A DNA stretch of 9,147 nucleotides from an uncultured Neomegalonema sp. (GTDB lineage Bacteria; Pseudomonadota; Alphaproteobacteria; Rhodobacterales; Rhodobacteraceae): positions 1-9,147 of the forward strand of contig CALFWP010000038.1 of NCBI GenBank assembly GCA_937927905.1, given 5' to 3'. The translations under genes and the position numbers were made by a program. Below the pieces are notes generated by a model. It was not told the DNA's origin. It worked only from the letters and a program-made list of their open reading frames with translations, and ran no database searches. Below, in pieces: positions 1 to 6,180 of this stretch. How positions within the stretch are numbered: the first letter of the stretch is position 1; every line of letters starts with the position of its first letter.

Positions 1-1085
1 AGCGTTTCATGCACTAGCGCCGCGTTTTGAAAGGCCAGAAGGCTGACCGGAATAACACGGCGCGGCCCCAGCAGCAGACCGCCCTCGAATGCCTGTTCAT
101 CCACATGTACCTGACTGTCCCCACCCAGGCCGTGGGTGAACATTTCCACCGCATCGACCATTGTGCGATGCCCGCCGACCCTTGCGCCTTCTGCACTTAG
201 CGACGGGCGTCCGCCGCGCAGTACGGCAATGTCGGTTGTCGTTCCGCCGATATCTGAGATCAGGGCATCCGTTTCGCCGGTCAGCTCTGCTGCACCGATA
301 AGAGAAGCCGCAGGACCGGACAGGATTGTCTCGATAGGGCGCAGCTTTGCAAATTCAGCCGAGACAAGCGATCCGTCACCGCGCACCAGCATCAGAGGTG
401 CGGCAATGCCCTGTGCCGCCAGCGTCTGTTCCGTCGCCGTGATCAGACCGGATATCATGCCGATCAGGCGCGCATTCAGAACCGATGTGACCGCGTTGCG
501 CGGCCCGTGCAGTGCGTTTGACAATTCATGGCCGCAGGTTACGGGCTTGTCTGTCAGACTGCGGACCAGGTCGCGTACAGCGATTTCATGGGCCGGATTG
601 CGCCCGCCGAAAATCGCAACAACGGCAAAGGCGTCAACCTTTTCCGCCGCGGCTGTTACCCGGGGCGAGAGCGCCTCAAGATCAAGACGCGCGCGTTCCT
701 CGCCCGTTGCCTTGTAACCGCCCGCAGTAAGGATCACAGGATCTTTGCCAACGGCCTCATCCAGACCGGCACGACCCAGATCCGCTTCATCAAAACCGAT
801 AAAGATCAGACATATGCGTCCGCCCTGACCCTCGACCAGCGCATTGGTTGCCAGCGTCGTTGAAATAGACGCGAGTGATACCTGCGTACCCTTCAGTCCG
901 GATGTATCCAGCACGGCAGAAACCGCACCGCCGATACCGATTGCAAGATCATGTTTTGTCGTCAGTGCCTTTGCACTGGCAAGCACACGGTTACGCTGTG
1001 CGTTCTCGTCGTAAAGAACGGCATCGGTGTATGTGCCGCCGGTATCGATTCCGAGTAGTATGGCCATGCGCTTTATTGGCCCCAT
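1..1085 (-). CDS. Hydantoinase/oxoprolinase (HyuA) family protein, N-terminal part (3' end beyond window)
   Basis: Reading the minus strand from 1085 gives 361 open codons to the window edge. Two phosphate-binding signatures of the actin-like ATPase fold of this family are visible: GIDTGGTYTD at residues 12-21 and DIGGTTTD at 278-285. The family blocks STTLATNALVEG (about 78-89), LSGPAAS (about 259-265) and GLGGDSQVH (about 316-324) also occur. Family members open cyclic amides such as hydantoins or 5-oxoproline in an ATP-dependent way, or serve as one subunit of related carboxylases. The substrate cannot be read from sequence. Full-length relatives are usually 500-700 residues, so roughly half is missing. 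I chose ATG 1085 because AGGA (1096-1093) lies 7 bases upstream; the in-frame ATG at 1067 has no comparable site. The HyuB partner is not in view and would have to lie to the left. The gene is divergent from the antiporter gene. Confidence 0.92.
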   Translation of the reverse strand, partial: MGPIKRMAILLGIDTGGTYTDAVLYDENAQRNRVLASAKALTTKHDLAIGIGGAVSAVLDTSGLKGTQVSLASISTTLATNALVEGQGGRICLIFIGFDEADLGRAGLDEAVGKDPVILTAGGYKATGEERARLDLEALSPRVTAAAEKVDAFAVVAIFGGRNPAHEIAVRDLVRSLTDKPVTCGHELSNALHGPRNAVTSVLNARLIGMISGLITATEQTLAAQGIAAPLMLVRGDGSLVSAEFAKLRPIETILSGPAASLIGAAELTGETDALISDIGGTTTDIAVLRGGRPSLSAEGARVGGHRTMVDAVEMFTHGLGGDSQVHVDEQAFEGGLLLGPRRVIPVSLLAFQNAALVHET

Positions 1086-1092
1086 TTTTATT

Positions 1093-1096
1093 TCCT
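1093..1096 (-). promoter_or_regulatory. Ribosome binding site deciding the HyuA-like start
   Basis: On the minus strand the sequence CAGGAAATAAAA directly precedes ATG 1085, so the AGGA core has 7-base spacing. The alternative start six codons later (1067) is preceded only by a GGGG run about 12 bases away. This supports a protein beginning MGPIKRMAILLG. Confidence 0.6.
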
Positions 1097-1124
1097 GTGA
1101 AGCCGGATTCGCGTCACTTGGCGA

Positions 1125-1153
1125 TTGACCTGCGACGCACGGGAGACGATGTT
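1125..1153 (+). promoter_or_regulatory. Possible sigma70-type promoter for the antiporter gene
   Basis: TTGACC at 1125-1130 matches the -35 consensus at five of six positions. It is followed after 17 bases by GATGTT at 1148-1153, a poor -10 (three of six). The predicted start of transcription, near 1160, would leave a short leader containing the AGGGAG at 1165-1170. Only 96 bp separate the divergent HyuA-like and antiporter start codons, so promoters for both must sit here or further off. I see no convincing promoter for the minus-strand gene. This is a weak call. Confidence 0.22.
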
Positions 1154-1181
1154 TGCGGCGCGACAGGGAGAGTTGAGAATA

Positions 1182-3023
1182 ATGCACTCGTTAGTGGTTA
1201 CATTTGCCCTGATCGGGGTTATCGGCGTCGGGTCACAATGGCTGGCCTGGAGGTTGCGTCTGCCCGCGATTGTCCTGATGCTGGTCGCGGGTGTCCTTGC
1301 AGGTCCGGTGTTTCATCTGATTGATCCTGAACATGATTTTGGCGAAGCTCTCGGTCCGATGGTCTCCGTTGCTGTTGCACTGATCCTGTTTGAGGGCGGT
1401 CTGACTCTGAACTTCAAGGGTTTGAGCGATGCGGGCGGTGCCGTTAAACGCCTGGTCTTTCTCGGCGCGCCGCTCGGCTGGATCACCGGAACACTGGCGG
1501 CGCATTATGTTGCCGGATTATCCTGGCCGGTTGCCGCCGTGTTCGGCGGTATTCTTGTTGTCACCGGACCCACGGTCGTAATGCCGCTGCTGAGACAGGC
1601 TAAATTGGCACCGCGTCCTGCTTCTGTCTTGCGTTGGGAGGCGATTGTCAACGACTCGGTGGGTGCCCTGTTTGCGGTGCTTGCTTATGAAATAGCCGCA
1701 ACCGCGCAAAAAACAGGAGATATAAGCAACGCCGCCGGCCATCTGATTATTGGTATTCTTGCCGCCGGTTTCCTGGGTTATTTTGCCGGTCGCGGGCTGG
1801 CCGCTCTGTTCCGTGGCGGTCTTGTGCCGGAATATATGAAAGTGCCGGTATTGTTTGTTTCTGTCATTGCCGCTTTTGCCGCGCCGAACCAGTTTTTGGA
1901 TGAAAGCGGGCTGCTGACCGTAACCATCATGGGCATCGTCCTCGGCAATTCATCTCTGCCGAGCTTTAACGAACTGCTACGGTTCAAGGAACATATCACC
2001 GTATTGCTGGTGTCAGGGGTGTTTGTCATTCTGGCGGCAACCCTAGATTCTTCGGTCGTGGCACAGCTGGATTGGCGTGCAGCAGCCTTTGTTGCCGTAA
2101 TCATGCTGGTTGCGCGTCCCGTCGCGATTTGGCTCAGCTTATTGGGGTCTTCACTGGAAACAAACGAAAAAATGCTGATTGCCTGGATCGCCCCGCGCGG
2201 GGTTGTCGCAGTCGCGATTTCCGGTTTTTTCGCTACGAAACTGACTGAACTAGGCATGGAGGATGCCGGTGCCCTCGCGCCGCTTGCCTTTGCAATCGTT
2301 GCCGCCACTGTTGTCATTCACGGATTTACTGTCAGCAAGGTCGCGAAAAAGTTGGGTCTTGTTTCAACCGAACGCCCCGGTGTTCTGATTGTTGGTGCGT
2401 CAAAATGGACGGCGGAGCTTGCAAAAGCTCTGAAAGACCTGGAAATACCTGTTCTGGTTGCCGATAAAAGCTGGCGTCGGCTAAAACCGTTGCGCCTTCA
2501 GGATACGCCAACCTATTACGGTGAAATCCTGTCGGAAACCGCAGAACATACCATCAATCTTGACCGCTTCGGCTATATTATCGCGGCTACGGAGAACGAT
2601 GCGTATAATGCGCTGATTTGTACTGATTTCGGACCGGAATTCGGACGCAACAATGTCTTTCAACTGGGCCGGACCGAGGATGGCGGAGATGACCCGCGCG
2701 GCTTGCCGCCGACGATCGGAGGACGGATGCTGTTCAACTCCGGCAACGGGTATTTCAAGCTGGAGCGGCGCATCCGTGAGGGCTGGGTCTTCACCCGGAC
2801 AAAACTCAGCACGGAATTCAGCTTTGACGATTATCTGAACGCACGGGCGGACGGGGCGGAACTTTTAATGGATATCAAACAGGACGGGTCACTGACATTT
2901 TCGACCGTCTCAGGGCGCCCGAAGGGACATCCGGGCAATATCCTGCTCAGCTTTGCCCCGCAGAAAGCCGTCCATGAAGAAACGGAAAGAGGCAACGGTT
3001 CCAAGGAAGCAGAGGCCCTATGA
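1182..3023 (+). CDS. NhaP-type (CPA1) sodium or potassium/proton antiporter with C-terminal TrkA-N-like domain
   Basis: The product has 613 residues. Residues 1 to about 390 are a membrane domain with about a dozen hydrophobic segments and CPA1 family marks: VTGPTVVMPLL (127-137), the EAIVND motif (153-158) with the conserved Asn-Asp pair of the ion site, and WIAPRGVVAVA (335-345). Residues about 399-497 form a Rossmann-like TrkA-N domain (VLIVGASKWTAELAKAL, then VLVADKSW). The remaining 115 or so residues are soluble. The family exchanges Na+ or K+ for H+ across the inner membrane; the ion here is not determinable. The reading frame is open back to a TTG at 1125. I prefer ATG 1182 because it begins right at the first membrane segment and AGGGAG (1165-1170) lies upstream; ATG 1149 is possible but its GGAG is only 3 bases away. 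The stop overlaps the next gene by four bases. Confidence 0.9.
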   Translation: MHSLVVTFALIGVIGVGSQWLAWRLRLPAIVLMLVAGVLAGPVFHLIDPEHDFGEALGPMVSVAVALILFEGGLTLNFKGLSDAGGAVKRLVFLGAPLGWITGTLAAHYVAGLSWPVAAVFGGILVVTGPTVVMPLLRQAKLAPRPASVLRWEAIVNDSVGALFAVLAYEIAATAQKTGDISNAAGHLIIGILAAGFLGYFAGRGLAALFRGGLVPEYMKVPVLFVSVIAAFAAPNQFLDESGLLTVTIMGIVLGNSSLPSFNELLRFKEHITVLLVSGVFVILAATLDSSVVAQLDWRAAAFVAVIMLVARPVAIWLSLLGSSLETNEKMLIAWIAPRGVVAVAISGFFATKLTELGMEDAGALAPLAFAIVAATVVIHGFTVSKVAKKLGLVSTERPGVLIVGASKWTAELAKALKDLEIPVLVADKSWRRLKPLRLQDTPTYYGEILSETAEHTINLDRFGYIIAATENDAYNALICTDFGPEFGRNNVFQLGRTEDGGDDPRGLPPTIGGRMLFNSGNGYFKLERRIREGWVFTRTKLSTEFSFDDYLNARADGAELLMDIKQDGSLTFSTVSGRPKGHPGNILLSFAPQKAVHEETERGNGSKEAEAL

Positions 3024-3688
3024 CGCGCAGTGCGATTTTTGATCTGGACGGGACACTGGCCCATACCGCACCCGATCTGGTGGGGGCGGCCAATGATCTT
3101 ATGGCGGAACAGGGCCTGCCGCCTCTGGACGTGAGCATTGCTGAAAAAACTGCGGGTTTCGGGGCAAAAGCATTGATCCGTGCCGCTTTTGATAATGCAG
3201 GGCATTCCTATGACAATTCGCGGGTTGATGCTTTATTTCATCCATTCCTCGAACGGTATGAGGCGCGGATTGCCGAACATAGTCACCTTTACGAGGGCGT
3301 AGAGACAGTTTTGGATCAACTGGCTGAAGAGGGTTGGTTGCTTGGTATTTGCACGAATAAACCGGAATATCTTGCCGTTGAACTTATGACAGCCCTCGGC
3401 GTTCTGGACCGGTTCGGGGCGTTGCTGGGGGCTGATACGCTGCCTGTGCGCAAACCTGACCCTGAACATTTGTTTCAGACTATTCAACGGATCGGCGGAA
3501 ATCCGGCCCGTGCAGTCATGATCGGGGACACGGACACCGATATCAAGACCGCACGTGCCGCGAAAATTCCCTGTATTCTGACAAGCTTCGGATATTCACA
3601 CATACCGGTTGCACGGTTGAAGCCGGATGCAATTGTCGATCATTTCACACAAATTTCCCAGGCGCTGAACAGGTGTTTGCCCGTCTGA
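3020..3688 (+). CDS. HAD-superfamily hydrolase, phosphoglycolate phosphatase-like
   Basis: A 222-residue protein with all four HAD motifs in order. Motif I is FDLDGT (nucleophile Asp8, acid/base Asp10). Motif II is GICTN (Thr112). Motif III is the Lys in VRKPDP (Lys145). Motif IV is GDTDTD (Asp170 and Asp174, Mg2+ binding). A helical cap lies between motif I and about residue 100, as in the Gph-type subfamily. Length and layout suit 2-phosphoglycolate phosphatase, a cytosolic enzyme that clears phosphoglycolate from DNA repair or oxygenase activity, but HAD substrates are hard to assign from sequence and another phosphomonoester is possible. The ATG at 3020 lies inside the ATGA shared with the antiporter stop, so translation is probably coupled and the two genes co-transcribed. 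No separate promoter is evident. The gene is convergent with folE, 76 bp from its stop. Confidence 0.88.
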   Translation: MTRSAIFDLDGTLAHTAPDLVGAANDLMAEQGLPPLDVSIAEKTAGFGAKALIRAAFDNAGHSYDNSRVDALFHPFLERYEARIAEHSHLYEGVETVLDQLAEEGWLLGICTNKPEYLAVELMTALGVLDRFGALLGADTLPVRKPDPEHLFQTIQRIGGNPARAVMIGDTDTDIKTARAAKIPCILTSFGYSHIPVARLKPDAIVDHFTQISQALNRCLPV

Positions 3689-3764
3689 ACTTTTTCGGTG
3701 CGTAACGGATTTCAATTCTAATATTTATCTCTGTCGGACGCACAAAAACGTGGCGCAGAGTGTA

Positions 3765-4352
3765 TCAGCTCATCTGACTGACGGGATTGCCGATCATTGT
3801 CAGAAACTCTTGCCGCGTGCGCGGATCGCTGCGAAACAACCCAAGCATCTGACTGGTGACCATCGTCACGCCATGGGTATGTACGCCCCGCGTTGTCATG
3901 CATTGATGTGAAGCTTCGATAACCACGGCGACGCCGCGCGGTGCCAGTACACCGGTAATGGCCTGTGCGATTTGAGCGGTCAGTTTTTCCTGTACCTGCA
4001 AACGTTTGGCATATCCGTGAACCACCCGTGCCAGCTTTGAGATGCCGACCACCCGGTCCGTAGGGATATACCCGACATGTGCCTTGCCAATAATCGGCGC
4101 GACATGGTGTTCACAGTAACTTTCGAACGGGATATCACGCAGGGCAACCATTTCGTCATACCCGCCGACCTCTTCAAAAGTGCGTTTCAGGTATTCCAGC
4201 GGATCAATGTCATAGCCGCGAAACCATTCTTCATAGGCGCGGACCACACGCCCGGGCGTGTCTTGTAATCCCTCACGTGCGGGGTCATCCCCTGCCCAGC
4301 GCAGCAGCGTCCGCACTGCATTTTCGGCTTCTTCGCGAGTAGGTTTGGACAT
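3765..4352 (-). CDS. folE: GTP cyclohydrolase I (FolE, type I)
   Basis: The 195-residue product catalyses conversion of GTP to 7,8-dihydroneopterin triphosphate, the first step of tetrahydrofolate (and queuosine/biopterin) synthesis in the cytosol. The zinc and active-site residues of the family are present: SYCEHH (Cys80, His82, His83) and HQCMTTRGV (Cys151). The blocks GKAHVGYIP, VGISKLARVV, QVQEKLT and GLFRSDPRTRQEF also match the family. Length is normal. The frame is open upstream to ATG 4412, but the family N-terminus (MSKPTREEAE) begins at 4352, which has a weak GGGAA-type site about 8 bases upstream, so I take 4352. The lipoprotein gene ends 108 bp upstream on the same strand and may be co-transcribed. 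No other folate gene is in view. Confidence 0.96.
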   Translation of the reverse strand: MSKPTREEAENAVRTLLRWAGDDPAREGLQDTPGRVVRAYEEWFRGYDIDPLEYLKRTFEEVGGYDEMVALRDIPFESYCEHHVAPIIGKAHVGYIPTDRVVGISKLARVVHGYAKRLQVQEKLTAQIAQAITGVLAPRGVAVVIEASHQCMTTRGVHTHGVTMVTSQMLGLFRSDPRTRQEFLTMIGNPVSQMS

Positions 4353-4460
4353 CTGCTGTTTCCCGTTCCGGTGTCGGAGCGCTCTTTTAAAGCGGCTTTT
4401 GCACCAGCGCACTTAAAAACTGATTATTCCGTCAGCACAGATTTAATTTTTAGAAAATGA

Positions 4461-5963
4461 TCAGTTGTAAAGAGCCGGGGCTGGTCTTCCGGTATCAGAA
4501 ACCTGTTCGATCAAGACTGTAGCAAGCCCGAGATCCCCGCGCATCAGGTATAGATCAAACTGTCGGCCTTTGACCCTGATGTGCCTGCCGGAATTCCGTA
4601 ATGCTCTCAAAAATGCGATATCCCGTGCGCTTTGCGGACCGTGACTCATGGCATTGAAACGTTCATTGTTAAAGCCGTAAATCTTAATGACATCCTGTGC
4701 TGTGTTGAAGCTGCGTAACCCGCGGAACGCGCTTTCTCCCTCGACCACGGCACGGAAAACATCTGATTTAGATACCTCAACGCCTTCACAAACCAGAATC
4801 ATACGGTCGCCGGATCCTCTGTTTACGAGGCAGGTTAAAGCGGTTTCCCGGTCATTAGCGGGCGGCGCCGCAGGGATGCGATAAGGCTGCGTGGTGACAC
4901 CTGATGCTGTACCTGCAATCTGATACCCGCTGTCTTCCCGATGAGGTTTTTGTCTTGGCTTCGGGAATGTTTTAATATCCGACGGTGACACTTCAAGTTC
5001 ACTTATGCTGGTCGGTAATGTGTCGATTGGACCGATATTTCTGCTCAGACCGGCGATTTGTGCTTTCGGCAATCCCGGGTTGTTCAGTTTAACACGATAC
5101 AATGGTAACTTGGGCTGTTTATCCGCAGTTACTGGCAACTCAGGGCGATTGATTCCGGCAATAGGAGTTTTCTGCACGGGCGAAAGATGTTGCGGTGCAT
5201 CAGGTGTTCGTCCGGGGGCGGTAACCGGTATCGGGTAAATTTTTGCGATAATTTTTTCCCGTGCCGTGCGCTGTGGCTGTCGTTGTGCCGGTCGCTGTTG
5301 CGGCAGTGGCATTGTCGATTCGACAGCTATACGGTGATGTTTTTCTGCTTCACCAAAGCTTTTCGGCAGGATCGCAAGCGGCCTGGTTTCTATGGTGTCA
5401 TTGTCCCGGCCCGGCTGATCCGGTGCGCGGCTGATGACATACGGCGCAATCTCCGAATCCGGTCCGAAATATTCCGGTCCGACCTGTATATAGCGCGGGT
5501 ATATCACGGCCTCCGGAATAACTACCACATTGTTTGGCATCGGTTTAAGTAATGGCAAAAGCATAGCCCCGGCTGTGGCCGTATTGTCCGGCGCATTCTT
5601 TTGTCCTCTGAATGGCTCGGTATCATTTTTCTTCGATTGTTGTGCCAATGGAGTAAAAAACGGCTTCGGTGGTGGAGTGGATTTCAGAGTGTTTTTCTGT
5701 AGTGACACCGTTTCCGGAATCTTCTGAAAGGTTGTTTTCAAAACTGGCGGCAGTGTTTTTTCAAGTGTACCAGCCGGAGTATCAATGGTCTGATCCGGTC
5801 TGTCTGTTTTGATGTCAGTTTGACTTTGACTATCCGTTTTACCCGCTGATTTGAATACGGGCGGGGGTAGGGTGTGTTGATATGGAAAATCTGTGGAGGT
5901 TGTTGTCCCGCAACCCGCTACGCAGATCACCATTGTTACACAGGGTGTTACCTTATTCGGCAT
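4461..5963 (-). CDS. Predicted proline-rich lipoprotein with unrecognised C-terminal region
   Basis: The protein has 500 residues and I do not recognise the family. A short N-terminal signal ends in a lipobox, VAGC, with Cys18 as the likely lipidation site, followed by GTTTST; it is therefore probably membrane-anchored and exported, though the hydrophobic stretch is short. Residues about 19-370 are rich in Pro, Thr, Gln and Lys, with many short PP and LP motifs, and look extended or disordered. Residues about 372-486 look folded: paired cysteines (378 and 392), a helix-like DVFRAVVEGESAF stretch, FNTAQDVIKIYGFNNERF, and a final basic and hydrophobic part ending LATVLIEQV. Such a design could span the periplasm with a terminal binding domain, but this is inference. 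Start ATG 5963 has GAGG six bases upstream. The coding DNA appears more AT-rich than its neighbours. It is divergent from the methyltransferase gene and upstream of folE. Confidence 0.8.
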   Translation of the reverse strand: MPNKVTPCVTMVICVAGCGTTTSTDFPYQHTLPPPVFKSAGKTDSQSQTDIKTDRPDQTIDTPAGTLEKTLPPVLKTTFQKIPETVSLQKNTLKSTPPPKPFFTPLAQQSKKNDTEPFRGQKNAPDNTATAGAMLLPLLKPMPNNVVVIPEAVIYPRYIQVGPEYFGPDSEIAPYVISRAPDQPGRDNDTIETRPLAILPKSFGEAEKHHRIAVESTMPLPQQRPAQRQPQRTAREKIIAKIYPIPVTAPGRTPDAPQHLSPVQKTPIAGINRPELPVTADKQPKLPLYRVKLNNPGLPKAQIAGLSRNIGPIDTLPTSISELEVSPSDIKTFPKPRQKPHREDSGYQIAGTASGVTTQPYRIPAAPPANDRETALTCLVNRGSGDRMILVCEGVEVSKSDVFRAVVEGESAFRGLRSFNTAQDVIKIYGFNNERFNAMSHGPQSARDIAFLRALRNSGRHIRVKGRQFDLYLMRGDLGLATVLIEQVSDTGRPAPALYN

Positions 5964-5998
5964 CTCTAACCTCGGTCATCCTCTCTGGGACGTAAAGT

Positions 5999-6028
5999 TA
6001 ATAAAGCATAAATTTTGATAATTTTCAA
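5999..6028 (-). promoter_or_regulatory. Possible promoter for the lipoprotein gene
   Basis: Read on the minus strand, TTGAAA (6028-6023) matches the -35 consensus at five of six positions. It is followed after 17 bases by TTTATT (6005-6000), or after 18 bases by TTATTA (6004-5999), as a moderate -10. The transcription start would be about 5992, giving a leader of roughly 30 bases before ATG 5963, with GAGG well placed. The -35 overlaps the FNR-like palindrome, so a bound regulator would affect this promoter. Confidence 0.35.
6015..6028. promoter_or_regulatory. FNR/FixK-type operator candidate
   Basis: TTGAT-AATT-TTCAA at 6015-6028 matches the FNR-family box TTGAT-N4-ATCAA at nine of ten defined positions. 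It extends to an imperfect 16-base palindrome (6014-6029) with one mismatched pair. FNR, FnrL and FixK are CRP-family regulators that respond to low oxygen. The centre at 6021.5 is 160 bases upstream of the methyltransferase ATG. If it acted at the classic -41.5 position, transcription would begin near 6063 with an AT-rich -10 near 6050-6056 (TAAATAA). It also overlaps the -35 proposed for the divergent lipoprotein gene. The match is seen in sequence; binding and direction of action are inferred. Confidence 0.42.
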
Positions 6029-6037
6029 ACCCTTCTT

Positions 6038-6180
6038 TAGATAAAATCATAAATAAGATGAGGGTTGTGCCTGCATTGTCTGGTGTAGGCAGTAAGAAAG
6101 CGACATCCTGTGTCGAAATTCAGCTTGCCTTGGTGCGTTTGCCATGCCGGAGTGTGAAGAGTGCAAACCGGAATATCATC
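6038..6180 (+). other. Long leader region of the methyltransferase gene with two small hairpins
   Basis: The 217-bp gap between the lipoprotein and methyltransferase starts is AT-rich to about 6060. A leader of about 120 bases then precedes ATG 6181. It contains GCCTGC/GTAGGC (6069-6074 with 6085-6090, one G-T pair, loop of 10) and CGACA/TGTCG (6101-6105 with 6111-6115, loop of 5). I do not recognise a known riboswitch. The region is also open in the methyltransferase frame from ATG 6058, but that ATG has no ribosome binding site and the extension does not resemble the family, so I treat it as untranslated. Confidence 0.3.

Noticed and set aside
136..717. 193-codon open frame on the plus strand at the left end
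   Set aside because: It is antisense to the HyuA-like gene, whose two phosphate-binding motifs are in the minus-strand frame; the translation is Ser/Arg/Ala-rich and featureless.
2376..2670. Degenerate glycine motif in the antiporter's TrkA-N-like domain (GASKWT instead of GxGxxG), considered as loss of nucleotide binding
   Set aside because: As I recall, NhaP-type relatives with this domain commonly carry a similar GAN/S-type variant, so it is probably a family trait rather than damage to this gene.
3691..3748. Possible terminator between the HAD gene and folE: TTTTT/GTGCGT pairing with ACGCAC/AAAAA
   Set aside because: The arms are complementary but separated by a loop of over 30 bases with a two-base bulge, too weak to call. 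The 76-bp gap otherwise shows nothing clear.
4415..4435. CTGA/TCAG hairpin followed by five Ts on the minus strand after the lipoprotein gene
   Set aside because: The stem is only four pairs (five with a G-T) and AT-rich, not a convincing intrinsic terminator.
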